From VAZQ01 sp046733355 (GTDB taxonomy: Bacteria > Pseudomonadota > Alphaproteobacteria > Rhizobiales > Xanthobacteraceae): 64,000 nucleotides of DNA. Each line of letters opens with the position of its first letter. The first letter of the stretch is position 1. The notes beneath the pieces are model-generated. The model was not told the DNA's origin. It did not search any database and saw nothing but the letters and a program-made list of their open reading frames with translations. The translations under genes were made by a program, and so were the position numbers. The stretch is from positions 1 through 64,000 of the forward strand of contig JBKPOZ010000173.1 of the NCBI GenBank assembly GCA_046733355.1, given 5' to 3'. Below are positions 1 through 8,019 of this stretch, piece after piece.

Positions 1-384
1 ATGTGCAATGTGCGCGACTGGACGTTCATGAACTCGCGCGCGAGGGCAACCTACCCCGGTTTGACGAAATATAAAGGCAAGTTATCGTTGCACGCACTTT
101 CTCAGATGGTCGCATCGGACTCAGAGCGTAGATGCTTCGTCGACGACTGCATAGGCAATGCTTGCAACAGCATCGTTCGCCGAATTCTTTTGACATCACC
201 CGAAAATGTCTTTGCGCATCAAAAGTGCCACGAAGGGCTTTTTGACAAATAAGCCATTGAAGTTGTTGGCAGCGGACACTCCTCCCGGGCCCACCATTAC
301 GCAGTCGGCCCACGCACCAAGCGCAGCAATAATTGAGACGCATTCGCAGGCCAACATGCTCACTCGCTTCATCTCAGCACGCGC
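1..384. other. Left edge, no confidently supported gene
   Basis: No recognisable protein family is visible here on either strand. The frame open from base 1 to 252 (+) encodes 83 residues with no signal peptide, motif or ribosome binding site, and may be chance. A minus-strand frame from 372 to 196 would encode a 58-residue peptide with a hydrophobic N-terminus ending in Ala-Trp-Ala-Asp-Cys, which could be a signal peptide, but it lacks a clear Shine-Dalgarno sequence. GC content is lower than in the rest of the window, so this may be decayed or foreign DNA. Confidence 0.3.
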
Positions 385-849
385 ATGAGCAACTCCAAGC
401 GTTGGCTACGAATCTTTTATTCGCTCCTTCTCTGCACCGGCCTTGTATAGGGGGATGCCGCAAGCGCCCGCGCCACGGTCCTCATCGGCAATGATCCGGG
501 AGGCCCGGTAGGCGGCTATATGCAAAGATACGCGTCCATTCGCGATTCCGGCGAGCGCGTCGTTGTGGATGGAGAGTGCCTGTCGGCGTGCACGCTTGTG
601 CTTGCGCTCGTCTCGCGCGAGCGCATTTGTCTCACAACTAATGCGGTATTCGGATTCCATGCGGCCACTGCGCGGAGCGAGTGGCGCTTTCCCGGAGCGG
701 GCAGCGCGGCCACCCGCGCGCTATGGGAGCTCTATCCCGAGCCGGTGCGCAGACTGATCGCCGAGAAGGGAGGCCTATCGGAAACCATGGTCTATTTGAG
801 CGCGAGCGAGCTTGCGCCCACCTTTCCGCTTTGCAAGCCACTGCCGTAG
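385..849 (+). pseudogene. ClpP-like periplasmic protein (COG3904 type), in-frame stop in the signal peptide
   Basis: Reading from ATG 385 gives a basic, then hydrophobic N-terminus (MSNSKRWLRIFYSLLLCTG...) typical of a signal peptide, but codon 22 is TAG (448-450). The same frame then runs open to TAG at 849. The downstream part has the marks of the small secreted ClpP/crotonase-fold proteins of Bradyrhizobium relatives: a GNDPGGPVGGY loop, a GERVVVDGECLSACTLVL segment with the Ser-Ala-Cys oxyanion and nucleophile region, and a YPEPVR...GGLS...MVYL C-terminal block. Without the stop the protein would have 154 residues, a normal length. An internal start at ATG 520 would give 109 residues without a secretion signal. 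Either a nonsense mutation inactivated the gene or the base is a sequencing error. Function in the family is unknown. Confidence 0.6.
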
Positions 850-993
850 GGTGGGCAAAGGCGCGATGACTCCGTCATTAACACGTGCGCACATCGCGCA
901 TTCGCAACGCAGTCAAGCTTGCGCAGACTGCGTAAACTTGTCTGCGTGTGCCCACGCGGAGGGTCAGAGTGCGCGCGATTTTGCGCACCCTAC
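846..993. repeat. Palindromic intergenic repeat with ends GTAGGGTG / CACCCTAC
   Basis: The ends are perfect 8-base inverted repeats around a partly self-complementary core. The left end contains the TAG stop codon of the preceding gene. Elements starting GTAGGGTGGGCAAAGG are dispersed in many Hyphomicrobiales genomes. Only one copy of this family is seen in the window. Confidence 0.6.
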
Positions 994-1009
994 AAGTCCG
1001 CCAATAATC

Positions 1010-1441
1010 TCAGCCGTGCTGACGCAGCAGCGGCTCGTCGACCGCAACGATGGTCTTTCCGATCGGCCACAGCGCGAGACCGGCGAGCTTGAGGTGCGCC
1101 CACGCAAAGGGAATCCCGATGATGGTGATGGCCAACAGAATGGCCGTGAGCACATGGGCCAGCGCGAGCCACCAGCCGGCGAACACGAACCAGACGATGT
1201 TGCCTAAAAACCCGAGCGGCCCGGTCCCGATGTCCTCCTGTCCCGAATAGGCGGCACGCGAAACGGCTTTCTGGCCGAAGGGCAAGAGCGTGTAAGCCGC
1301 GATGTTTATGGCCGCCCAGGCCCACGGCAGGCCGACGATGGTCAGCGCCATGATGAGCGCGGCAATGATCCAGCCGGCCGCCATCCACAGGCCGCCGAAA
1401 AGGATCCAGAGCAGATTGAATAAGAGAGAGATGGCGGACAT
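1010..1441 (-). CDS. yccF: YccF-type inner membrane protein
   Basis: The 143-residue product is an integral membrane protein made of two similar halves. Residues about 4-55 hold FNLLWILFGG...IVGLPWAW and residues about 75-130 hold GNIVWFVFAG...IIGIPFAW. Each half has two hydrophobic helices and ends in a (L/I)P.G(Q/K) segment. This duplicated pattern defines the YccF family, whose function is unknown. The start at 1441 is preceded by GGAGG seven bases upstream. A longer frame to 1471 exists but lacks this signal. It lies downstream of the broken YbhB gene, separated by a palindromic repeat. Confidence 0.85.
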   Translation of the reverse strand: MSAISLLFNLLWILFGGLWMAAGWIIAALIMALTIVGLPWAWAAINIAAYTLLPFGQKAVSRAAYSGQEDIGTGPLGFLGNIVWFVFAGWWLALAHVLTAILLAITIIGIPFAWAHLKLAGLALWPIGKTIVAVDEPLLRQHG

Positions 1442-1525
1442 AGATGGCCTCCAGAGTGCCAATGCCTGCACGCAAATGTGCGCGGCACATGTAAATATGG
1501 GGGCCGCTTTTTGCTACAGGCTCCT

Positions 1526-1611
1526 GTAGCCCGGGTTGAGCGCCAGCGAAACCCGGGAAAGCTTTGCGCCAAAAGGTGATCCCGGATTTCGCTCCGCTCA
1601 ATCCGGGCTAC
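1526..1611. repeat. Palindromic repeat, GTAGCCCGG / CCGGGCTAC family
   Basis: The inverted ends GTAGCCCGG and CCGGGCTAC surround gagcgccagcgaaa-type inner arms, so single-stranded copies can fold into a long hairpin. The right end overlaps the TAG stop codon of the minus-strand YbhB gene at 1608-1610. Four more members of this family are found at 11454, 53363, 54861 and 57449. Confidence 0.75.
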
Positions 1612-2109
1612 GCCTTCCGCTTGTACAGACCCATGATCGCCGCCTTGGCGAGCGTGCTGAAATGGAGCTGAAATCCGACCACGGCGGCCGATGTATCGGC
1701 AGTCACGTCGAGCTTGTCTTTGTCGACTGCGAAGACGGTGAACAGGTAACGGTGCGGGTGATCGCCTGGGGGCGGACAGGGTCCGCCATAACCGGGCGCG
1801 CCGAAGTCGGTCCGCGTCTGCAGCGCTCCGGCAGGTAATCGGCCGGCCTTTGCGTTGCCGGCATCGAGCGGCAGCTCGGTTACGTTGGGCGGGAACCACG
1901 AGCCAGTGCCAGAAGCCGCTGCCGGTCGGAGCGTCGGGGTCGAAGCAGGTCACGGCGAAGCTTTTGGTTGCGGCCGGCACCCCGGACCAGGCGAGATGGG
2001 GCGATTTGTTGCCGCCCGTGCAGCCGAAGCCGTAATCGGCCGAGAGGATATGGTCGCTGCCCAGATAATCGCCGTCCTTGAAGCTGTTACTGGCAATCGC
2101 AAATCCCAT
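1608..2109 (-). pseudogene. YbhB/YbcL family (PEBP-like) protein, frameshifted
   Basis: From ATG 2109, which follows a GGAGGAG ribosome binding site, the frame reads the YbhB/YbcL N-terminal half: FKDGDYL..DHI, GGNKSPHLAWSGVP, SFAVTCFDPDAPTGSGFWHWLVV. At about 1880-1890 the reading frame shifts, and the family continues in another frame as NVTELPLDAG, LQTRTDFGAPGYGGPCPP.GDHPHRYLFTVFAVD, ending MGLYKRKA and TAG at 1608. Conserved pieces on both sides show one ancestral gene of about 165 residues. The junction looks like a gain of one base plus loss of a codon or two after LVV. These cytosolic proteins share the phosphatidylethanolamine-binding fold. A sequencing error remains possible. Confidence 0.75.
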
Positions 2110-2235
2110 GCGCCGCTCTCCTCCTTTTGTCGCAAACTTTTGTCCCAAAGGTAATCGATGATCCGGCGCAGGAATAGGTGTACGATTGCGGTGTTTGCAA
2201 TCCGGCGACAAACCTGCCTCAAGGAGGAGACATCG

Positions 2236-2670
2236 ATGTCTGCAACGATACTGCGGGCTGCGTTGAGCGGCTCTCTCGCATTGGCCTGCGCGGTCCTACT
2301 CGCAGGGCCGGCAAACGCGGAAGTGGTCAACCTGAAGGCGACCATGGACGCCAAGAGCGAAGTTCCGCCCAATTCGAGCCCGGCCCATGGCACACTTACC
2401 GCAACCTACGACACGAGCAGCAAGAAGCTCTCCTGGAAGGGTAACTATTCCGGACTGACCGGGCCGGCTACCGCGGCGCATTTTCATTCTGGTGAGGCCG
2501 GAAAGAACGGTCCCGTGGCCGTTCCGATCACCCCGCCGACCAGTCCCCTCGAGGGCTCGGCTACGCTGAATGATACCCAGGAAGCCGATCTGCTGGCGGG
2601 AAAATTTTACGTCAACGTGCACACCGAGGCGAACAAAGGCGGCGAGATCCGTGGCCAGGTAACGAAATAG
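2236..2670 (+). CDS. Secreted CHRD-domain protein
   Basis: The 144-residue product starts with a signal peptide (hydrophobic LSGSLALACAVLLAG, cleavage likely after ANA, about residue 26). The rest is one CHRD domain: LKATMDAKSEVPP at the start, GTLTATYD, SWKGNYSGLTGPATAAHFH with the family His residues, and NVHTEANKGGEIRGQV at the end. CHRD domains occur in chordin and in many secreted bacterial proteins of unknown role. The start at 2236 was chosen because AAGGAGGAG precedes it and because upstream starts would bury the signal peptide. It is followed closely by a cupredoxin gene on the same strand, so co-export to the periplasm is likely. Confidence 0.88.
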   Translation: MSATILRAALSGSLALACAVLLAGPANAEVVNLKATMDAKSEVPPNSSPAHGTLTATYDTSSKKLSWKGNYSGLTGPATAAHFHSGEAGKNGPVAVPITPPTSPLEGSATLNDTQEADLLAGKFYVNVHTEANKGGEIRGQVTK

Positions 2671-2709
2671 CATAGGCGCAATAGCGCAGCGTCTTGCGCC
2701 GATAAGACG

Positions 2710-3147
2710 ATGAGCAACGCTCAAGGGCGGAATACGCTTGCGCTATTCCGCCCGACGATTTCCCTGCTAATGGGAGCCGCAGTGTGTGCTCTCGTCCACA
2801 CCGGGGAGGCGGGCGCGCAAATCGAGCGCGCGAACGCCCAACGCGTCGACATCACCATGGTGGACTATGAATTTGTGCCCGAAGAAGTGCGACTTCGCCG
2901 CGACGTCACTTACCGGCTGCACCTCGTGAATGCCGGCCGCGAGGGCCACGATTTTACCGCTCCTGATTTTTTCGGCGCCGTCGAGGTCAAAGAGGCCACG
3001 GGGCTTAACGAGAGCAAAACTTCCGTCTTCGTCCACCCCGGCCAGACCGCGGACGTGTATTTGGTTGCACGCCGTCCCGGGCTCTTCGAGCTGCATTGCG
3101 CCGATCACGATTGGGCGGGAATGACGGCGACAATCCTCGTCGAGTAG
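2710..3147 (+). CDS. Periplasmic cupredoxin-like (plastocyanin/azurin-type) protein
   Basis: The product has 145 residues with a signal peptide ending near AGAQ (about residue 37). The mature part has a cupredoxin pattern: VDITMVDYEFVPEEVRLRRDVTYRLHLVNAG, then GHDF with His80, and near the end Cys130, His133 and Met138 in the order C-x2-H-x4-M. These four residues match a type 1 copper site, so electron transfer in the periplasm is likely. No redox partner is adjacent. The gene lies 39 bases after the CHRD gene. Whether copper is bound has to be tested. Confidence 0.82.
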   Translation: MSNAQGRNTLALFRPTISLLMGAAVCALVHTGEAGAQIERANAQRVDITMVDYEFVPEEVRLRRDVTYRLHLVNAGREGHDFTAPDFFGAVEVKEATGLNESKTSVFVHPGQTADVYLVARRPGLFELHCADHDWAGMTATILVE

Positions 3148-3149
3148 CG

Positions 3150-3377
3150 TCACCGGTCGGAGTCACCACCCTCGAGCGGCGCAACGTCCACATCGGCGAC
3201 CGGCCACACCGCGGTGACCTCGCAGATGACGCCAATCACCACCAGCACGGCACCGGCGATCACATAGATGCGAATCTTTTCCGGCGTCGCGAAATGAGCG
3301 CTCAGGAACGGCAGGTAAAGACCGACAAGAATGCCCGCTCCTGTAAGGACTATTCCGGCGATGAGGACCCATTCCAT
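3150..3377 (-). CDS. Small inner membrane protein with two helices
   Basis: This 75-residue product has two strongly hydrophobic segments (WVLIAGIVLTGAGILVGLYL and IYVIAGAVLVVIGVICEVTAVW) joined by a short polar loop with PEKIR. It resembles small conserved membrane proteins of unknown function in Hyphomicrobiales. The start at 3377 has AGGGA ten bases upstream. A start at 3407 is also possible and would add ten residues. The gene converges with the cupredoxin gene, whose stop lies three bases away. Confidence 0.6.
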   Translation of the reverse strand: MEWVLIAGIVLTGAGILVGLYLPFLSAHFATPEKIRIYVIAGAVLVVIGVICEVTAVWPVADVDVAPLEGGDSDR

Positions 3378-3503
3378 GGCGAGCGCATCCCTGTTGCTTG
3401 GTCTCAAGCAGGATCAGCACAGCATTTGGCATCAACAGGCGGCTATCTGGGTAACACAGGCGAGGCTATTTTCGTAGCCGTAAAAAATCTGGCGGGATGA
3501 ACC

Positions 3504-4730
3504 GTGCTGATCGACCGGCTGTGGAAGCCCATCAGCGACATTCTGTTCGGCGATGCGCCCGCCTCCGGCGCGAGCATGGAGGATGCGCGCAAGCGGGCGC
3601 AGATTGCTGCTCCGGTGGTTTGGCTGCTCGGCAAAACGGGGGCGGGAAAAACGGCGATCATTGCCGCGCTCAGCGGCGATCCTCGGGCCCAGGTCGGAGA
3701 AGGCTTCGAGCCCTGCACCTGGACGGCGTCTTTCTACGATCTTCCGGCGGAGGCGCCCCTCATTCGCTTTCTCGACACCCGCGGAATAGGCGAGCCCAAC
3801 TACGATCCTGCCGAGGATCTTGCCTGGTGCGAGCAGCACTCGCACGTCGTCCTGGTCGCAATGCAAGTTGCCGATCCGGTTCAGGACCCGGTGCTGCGCG
3901 CGTTGCGCGAGGCGCGCCGGCGCCATCGCGACTGGCCGATCGTGGTCGCCCAGACCGGACTGCACCGCCTCTATCCAATCGGCATGATGCACCCGCAGCC
4001 ATATCCGTTTACCGGAGACGCACAGGATGAGCTCAATCCGCAAGTGCCGCACGGCCTGCGCCAGGCGCTCGCCTATCAGCGCCGGCTGTTCGACGGATTG
4101 CCGGGCCCGCCGCCGCGGTTCGTGCCTATCGACTTCACGGTCGCGGAAGACGGGTTTGTGCCGCGCGAGTACGGGCTGGAAATGTTCTGGAGCGCGCTTG
4201 AAGAGGCCGGCCCCAACGCTTTCGTGGCGTTGCACCTCGCCCGCGCCGATGCCGAAAGCGATGCCATACGGGCGAAGGCCCGCCCGCTGCTCTATGGGTA
4301 CGGAGCGGCCGCCGCAGGTGCCGGCGCGGTACCCGTTCCGATCATAGGCATCAGCGGTCTTGCCGGAATTCTGGCGATCACGCTGCGCAGTCTGGCGAGC
4401 CGCTACGGAGTGCCATGGACGCCGGGCACTTTTGCTCAATTCAGCGGCGCGGTCGGCGGAGCAACGCTCGCCTGGTGGGGCTTGCGCTACGGCGCGCGTG
4501 AAATTCTCAAGCTCGTGCCCGTTGTCGGCACGGTCGCCGCCGGCGCCATGAATGCGGCTGCGGCCTTCGGTTTGACCGTGGGCATTGGGGAGGCGGCGTG
4601 TGTTTGGCTCGGTTACCGCCGCCGCGGGCTGAGCGCGCCCAATGAGGAGGTGCGCCGCGCTTTTAGCAACGGTTTGGCGGCGGGTCTGCGACAGGCGAAG
4701 ATGCCCCAGCGCCCGGAGTCCCGCGCATGA
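3504..4730 (+). CDS. GTPase with C-terminal membrane segments (YcjF/DUF697-like)
   Basis: This 408-residue protein has an N-terminal G domain: Walker A GKTGAGKT at residues 43-50 and the G3 motif DTRG at 91-94. The usual NKxD is not obvious; VVAQTGLHR occupies that place. The C-terminal third is rich in Gly and Ala and hydrophobic (YGYGAAAAGAGAVPVPIIG..., and LVPVVGTVAAGAMNAAAAFG), as in DUF697 proteins that insert in the inner membrane. The start is GTG at 3504, preceded by GGCGGGA. The stop overlaps the next GTPase gene (ATGA), so the two are translationally coupled. The role is unknown; the family includes stress-linked YcjF and YcjX. Confidence 0.75.
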   Translation: MLIDRLWKPISDILFGDAPASGASMEDARKRAQIAAPVVWLLGKTGAGKTAIIAALSGDPRAQVGEGFEPCTWTASFYDLPAEAPLIRFLDTRGIGEPNYDPAEDLAWCEQHSHVVLVAMQVADPVQDPVLRALREARRRHRDWPIVVAQTGLHRLYPIGMMHPQPYPFTGDAQDELNPQVPHGLRQALAYQRRLFDGLPGPPPRFVPIDFTVAEDGFVPREYGLEMFWSALEEAGPNAFVALHLARADAESDAIRAKARPLLYGYGAAAAGAGAVPVPIIGISGLAGILAITLRSLASRYGVPWTPGTFAQFSGAVGGATLAWWGLRYGAREILKLVPVVGTVAAGAMNAAAAFGLTVGIGEAACVWLGYRRRGLSAPNEEVRRAFSNGLAAGLRQAKMPQRPESRA

Positions 4731-6247
4731 GGTTGGACAAAATCCTGCGCCAGCGCTGGCCCGAAGTGCTGCTCGTCACCACGCTCACGCTTCCCTGGGT
4801 CGCCTTGCTCGCGCTCGGCTCGCTGTGGCTGTGGCAACACGGGCATGTGTGGGTTTGGGCGAGCGCGGCGGCCGCGCTCTCGTTGCTGGCGTGGCCGCTG
4901 GCGCGGCTCGCCCGGCGACGCAGCAACGCGCAAACGCGTACCGAGCTGGACGACCGTGCCGAGCCGTCCCGCGAGTGGAACGTGCGCGAGCGCGAGGCTT
5001 GGCCCGACGTGCTCGCCATCGCCGACAACACTACGCCATTTTCCTTCACCGAGATCGATCCGCTGCTCGAGGCGGCGCGAAAGGTCATTGAGGCGGTCGC
5101 GCATCGACTGCATCCGGAAACGCATACGCCATGGGCGCAATTCACCGTTCCGGAGCTCCTGCTGGTCACGGAGCGCGTGTCGCGAGAACTGCGCCGGGAT
5201 GCTCTGCGCTTTCCCTTTATCAGGGAGTGGAAGTTTGGCAGCGTTCTGTGGTTCAAGCACATGGTCGACCGCTATGAGCCGGTATGGACCGTCGGCTACA
5301 GCCTTTGGCGCGTCGCCCGCTTCTGGAATCCCGCCGCGGCTGTCGGTCGGGAGATCAGCCGGGCCCTCGACGACAGATTTGCATCGATTCTCGTGGACCG
5401 GCTGCGCGCCCGCGCGACACAGGCGTTCGTGCTCGAAGTCGGCCACGCCGCCATTGACCTGTACTCCGGGCGCCTAGCGCTCTCGGAAGAGGAGCTGCGA
5501 CTCGCGCAGGAGCGCGATGCAGCATCCACCGCGGTTGCAGTCGCGCCGGTGCGCATCCTCCTGGCGGGTCAGGTCAATGCAGGCAAGTCGAGCCTGCTGA
5601 ATGCCTTGGCGCAGGAGGTTCGGTCCGCCGTGGGCCCCTTGCCGACGACCTCCGATGCCGCGGAATATTCGCTGGATGTCGAAGGGCAGCCGTCCATCAC
5701 CATCGTCGACATGCCCGGGCTTGACGATGACAGGGCGCCGCCCTCGGGCCTGCTGGCGCAGGCGGCGCGCGCGGACCTCGTCATGTGGGTCGCCTCGGCG
5801 ACGCAACCTGCCCGCGCCATTGACCGCAAGGCCCTCGATGAATTCCGCGCCTGGGCGCAGGCGCAGCTTGCGCGTCGTCCGCCGCCGCTTATTCTGGCGC
5901 TCACGCATGTCGATGAGCTGCGCCCCGCCAGCGAGTGGGCGCCACCTTATGATATTTCCGCGCCCGAGCGACCGAAAGCGCGGGCGATGCGAGCCGCGAT
6001 GGATGCAGTTGCGCGCGCACTCGGTGTGCCCATGGACGCGATCGTGCCGGTAGCGATCCCGCCTGCGCAGGCGCCTTACAATATCGATGCTTTATGGGCG
6101 CGCATTGCCGCGGAGCTGGATGAGGCCAAGCTGGTGCAGCTCGATCGGCTGCGCCTTGGCGGCGGCGGACTGAAACTGCGCGAGCTTGCTGAGCAGCTCG
6201 GCAATGCCGGCCGTTTCATTATGCGGGGCCTGATTCAGAGCGGATAA
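4727..6247 (+). CDS. Membrane-anchored dynamin-like or Era-type GTPase
   Basis: This 506-residue protein has two N-terminal transmembrane helices (about residues 13-34 and 41-60), a long helical linker, and a G domain in the C-terminal half. The motifs are GQVNAGKSS (281-289), a TTSD switch I region near 307-310, DMPG (328-331) and THVD (393-396) in place of NKxD. The layout, with membrane helices first and the G domain late, suggests a GTPase that works at the inner membrane. It overlaps the upstream GTPase by four bases, and the two probably act together. No bacterial pathway can be assigned from sequence. Confidence 0.75.
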   Translation: MRLDKILRQRWPEVLLVTTLTLPWVALLALGSLWLWQHGHVWVWASAAAALSLLAWPLARLARRRSNAQTRTELDDRAEPSREWNVREREAWPDVLAIADNTTPFSFTEIDPLLEAARKVIEAVAHRLHPETHTPWAQFTVPELLLVTERVSRELRRDALRFPFIREWKFGSVLWFKHMVDRYEPVWTVGYSLWRVARFWNPAAAVGREISRALDDRFASILVDRLRARATQAFVLEVGHAAIDLYSGRLALSEEELRLAQERDAASTAVAVAPVRILLAGQVNAGKSSLLNALAQEVRSAVGPLPTTSDAAEYSLDVEGQPSITIVDMPGLDDDRAPPSGLLAQAARADLVMWVASATQPARAIDRKALDEFRAWAQAQLARRPPPLILALTHVDELRPASEWAPPYDISAPERPKARAMRAAMDAVARALGVPMDAIVPVAIPPAQAPYNIDALWARIAAELDEAKLVQLDRLRLGGGGLKLRELAEQLGNAGRFIMRGLIQSG

Positions 6248-6288
6248 CCGGCTTTTACTCCGCTGATCGCCAGCCAAGCTTTAGCCGC

Positions 6289-6731
6289 TCAGGCCACACG
6301 CTTCTTCCACCTCGTGCTTAGCCCCTCGCAGGCCAGCGCGACCACGCGCGGGATCGGCCTTGAGCCTGAGCGATAATGCGCGATCATTCGGCGCGATAGT
6401 CCCAGCGCATCTGCCGCTGCATTTAATGACAGGCCGTGTGCCGCCATCCAGGCTGCAAACTGCTCGGGCGCCCATCTTCCTCCCTGCTCGCATGCAAGCT
6501 CGTAAAGCTGGTCGGCGCCCATATCGATGTCGCCGGGCCAGTTGACGGCGTGGCCCCACGGATCAGCTTTGGCCTTGCCGAACAGCGCCCCGTTTCGCAG
6601 CGGCGCATAAAGCTTGAACCGTTTGATGAGAGGTGAAACATCTACCGGCAACTTTCCCCTGTGCTCCATTCGACTTGCAGCGTCATCGGCGGCTTGGCCT
6701 TAACCGCGCGGATCAGAGGCGGTTTGCTCAT
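6289..6731 (-). pseudogene. DUF2442 protein with C-terminal HTH domain, frameshifted
   Basis: The gene starts at ATG 6731 after AAGGAGA. It reads MSKPPLIRAVKAKPPMTLQVEWSTGE, the first strands of a DUF2442 domain, and then hits a TAG a few codons on. The family continues in the neighbouring frame as KLPVDVSPLIKRFKLYAPLRNGALFG...DPWGHAVNWPGDIDMGADQLYEL. It ends in an HTH segment (LNAAADALGLSRRMIAHYRSG) and stops at 6289. A one-base shift near 6650-6660, inside a run of G and A, explains this. DUF2442 proteins with HTH domains act like antitoxins and usually pair with DUF4160 proteins, as here. An intact fragment could still start at 6669. Confidence 0.7.
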
Positions 6732-6955
6732 CGGACGATCTCCTTCCATTTCGCCATGAGTCGTGCCCGGTTGGCCGCGATCCACATCAGCGGCTGTTTT
6801 AGCCTGCGCGCAGGGCGCACCGTTCCCGTTACGAGGAGCGTCTCGACCGCGCACCGGTTGCCGTCCCCGAACTCTATCTGAACGTGCGGCGGCCAGTGAT
6901 CGCGCGGATCAGATGGCGACCCGGCAGCCGGGAAACTGCTTGAGCTTTCACCAGA
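6728..6955 (-). pseudogene. DUF4160 protein, 5'-truncated remnant
   Basis: The frame ends at 6728 with a TGA that overlaps the ATG of the DUF2442 gene. Its product contains DHWPPHVQIEFGDGNRC, close to the DHxPPHVHV signature of DUF4160, followed by ANRARLMAKWKEI, the usual C-terminal helix. Going upstream, a TGA at 6956-6958 closes the frame before any normal N-terminus appears. Only about 60 of the usual 80 or so residues remain, so the gene looks truncated or frameshifted. With DUF2442 it forms a decayed toxin-antitoxin-like pair. Confidence 0.6.
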
Positions 6956-7083
6956 TCAATATTTTGTGCACCCTTCACAAGAGCGGCGCGATATAGTGCC
7001 GATGTCGGCAGCGTGAGCGGTCTCGGTAGGCGACTTCGGATACGAGCGTCACACCGACATGAGCAAACAGCAACGCTGTCTGT

Positions 7084-7160
7084 TGGTAGCGGGGGCCGGG
7101 ATCGAACCGGCGACCTACGGATTATGATTCCGCCGCTCTGACCAGCTGAGCTACCCCGCC
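7084..7160 (-). tRNA. tRNA-Met (anticodon CAT), elongator type
   Basis: The minus strand gives a full cloverleaf of 77 bases. The acceptor stem is GGCGGGG with CCCCGCT, the D arm is GCTC...GAGC, and the anticodon arm is GCGGA-ATCATAA-TCCGT with CAT as anticodon. The T arm contains GGTTCGATCC and the CCA end is encoded. The ATCATAA loop and acceptor sequence match alphaproteobacterial elongator tRNA-Met rather than the initiator, which would have a mismatch at position 1 and three GC pairs in the anticodon stem. tRNA-Ile2 (lysidine) is the only alternative. Confidence 0.93.
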
Positions 7161-7270
7161 ACGTGCGCCGAATGGGCAAGAGATAAGGCATCTCCCAAGC
7201 GTTTCCAAGCGCAGGCGCGCGCGCTCCAACCCTGCAATTCTGCGCCCTCCACGCTATATAGACCCACAAA

Positions 7271-7945
7271 ATGTGCGGCCGTTTCACACGCAAATACACC
7301 TGGCGCGAGCTGTGGGAATTGTATCATCTCACCTCCCCCGCCGCGAACCTCGAGCCACGCTACAACGTATGCCCGACGACGGACATCGACACCGTGATCA
7401 TGCGCCATGGCGAGCGCGTGCTCGCGCCCATGCGCTGGGGCCTGGTGCCGGCCTGGTGGAGCAAGCCGCTCAAGGAGCTCAGGGCCGCGACCTTCAACGC
7501 GCGCGCCGAGACCGTTGCGGAGAAGCCGTTCTTTCGCGAAGCTTTCAGGCGCGGTCGCTGTCTCATTCCCGTGTCCGGCTATTACGAATGGGAGGACACG
7601 CCGGCCGGCAAGCACCCCCACTATTTCACCGCGCGTGACGGCTCGCCCATCCTGACTATCGCCGGGCTGTGGGATGAGTGGATCGACATCGAGAGCAAAA
7701 AACCGTTGCGCTCGAGCTGCATGCTCATCACCGGGGCAAACGATTTTGTGGGCGAAGTGCACGACCGCATGCCCGTGCTGCTGCAGCCCGACCATTTCGA
7801 TGCGTGGCTGTCAGGCAAGGCTGGGCTCGAGCTGCTCAAGCCGGCCGCAAACGATCTGCTCCAGCGTTGGCCGGTATCCAAGCGCGTGAACAGCTCGCGC
7901 GCTGCGGATGACGATGCAACGCTGATTGAGCTTGCGGCAGCGTAG
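7271..7945 (+). CDS. SRAP-domain protein (SOS response-associated peptidase, YedK/HMCES type)
   Basis: This 224-residue protein covers one SRAP domain. It starts with Met-Cys; Cys2, exposed after removal of Met1, is the residue that forms a thiazolidine crosslink with abasic sites in single-stranded DNA. Other conserved residues are visible: Asn76 in FNARAE, Glu106 in GYYEWE, and His164 in GEVHDRMPV. The family protects abasic sites from strand breakage during replication. The gene stands alone, about 110 bases after the tRNA on the opposite strand, and its stop TAG lies in a palindromic repeat. Confidence 0.95.
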   Translation: MCGRFTRKYTWRELWELYHLTSPAANLEPRYNVCPTTDIDTVIMRHGERVLAPMRWGLVPAWWSKPLKELRAATFNARAETVAEKPFFREAFRRGRCLIPVSGYYEWEDTPAGKHPHYFTARDGSPILTIAGLWDEWIDIESKKPLRSSCMLITGANDFVGEVHDRMPVLLQPDHFDAWLSGKAGLELLKPAANDLLQRWPVSKRVNSSRAADDDATLIELAAA

Positions 7946-8019
7946 CGCGGTTGGATAGGTTGAACGAAGTGAAACCCATCATCGCGTTGATGGGTTTCGC
8001 TCCCGCTCACCCATCCTAC
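7942..8019. repeat. Palindromic repeat, AACCCATCxx / xxGATGGGTT family
   Basis: A degenerate copy of the GTAGGATGGGTT...AACCCATCCTAC family. Strong arms are gaaacccatcatcgcg and tgatgggtttcgc, and the right end is CATCCTAC. It contains the stop codon of the SRAP gene at its left end and the last codons of the minus-strand pmtA gene. Related copies lie at 13817, 15597 and 61617. Confidence 0.7.

Noticed and set aside
1..252. 83-residue open frame at the left edge
   Set aside because: No ribosome binding site, motif or family resemblance; overlapping minus-strand frames are as good. Left as unassigned sequence.
3432..4439. Long minus-strand frame opposite the first GTPase gene
   Set aside because: It mirrors the codon pattern of the real + strand gene, whose G-domain motifs and coupling to the next gene are clear. 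High GC makes such shadows common.
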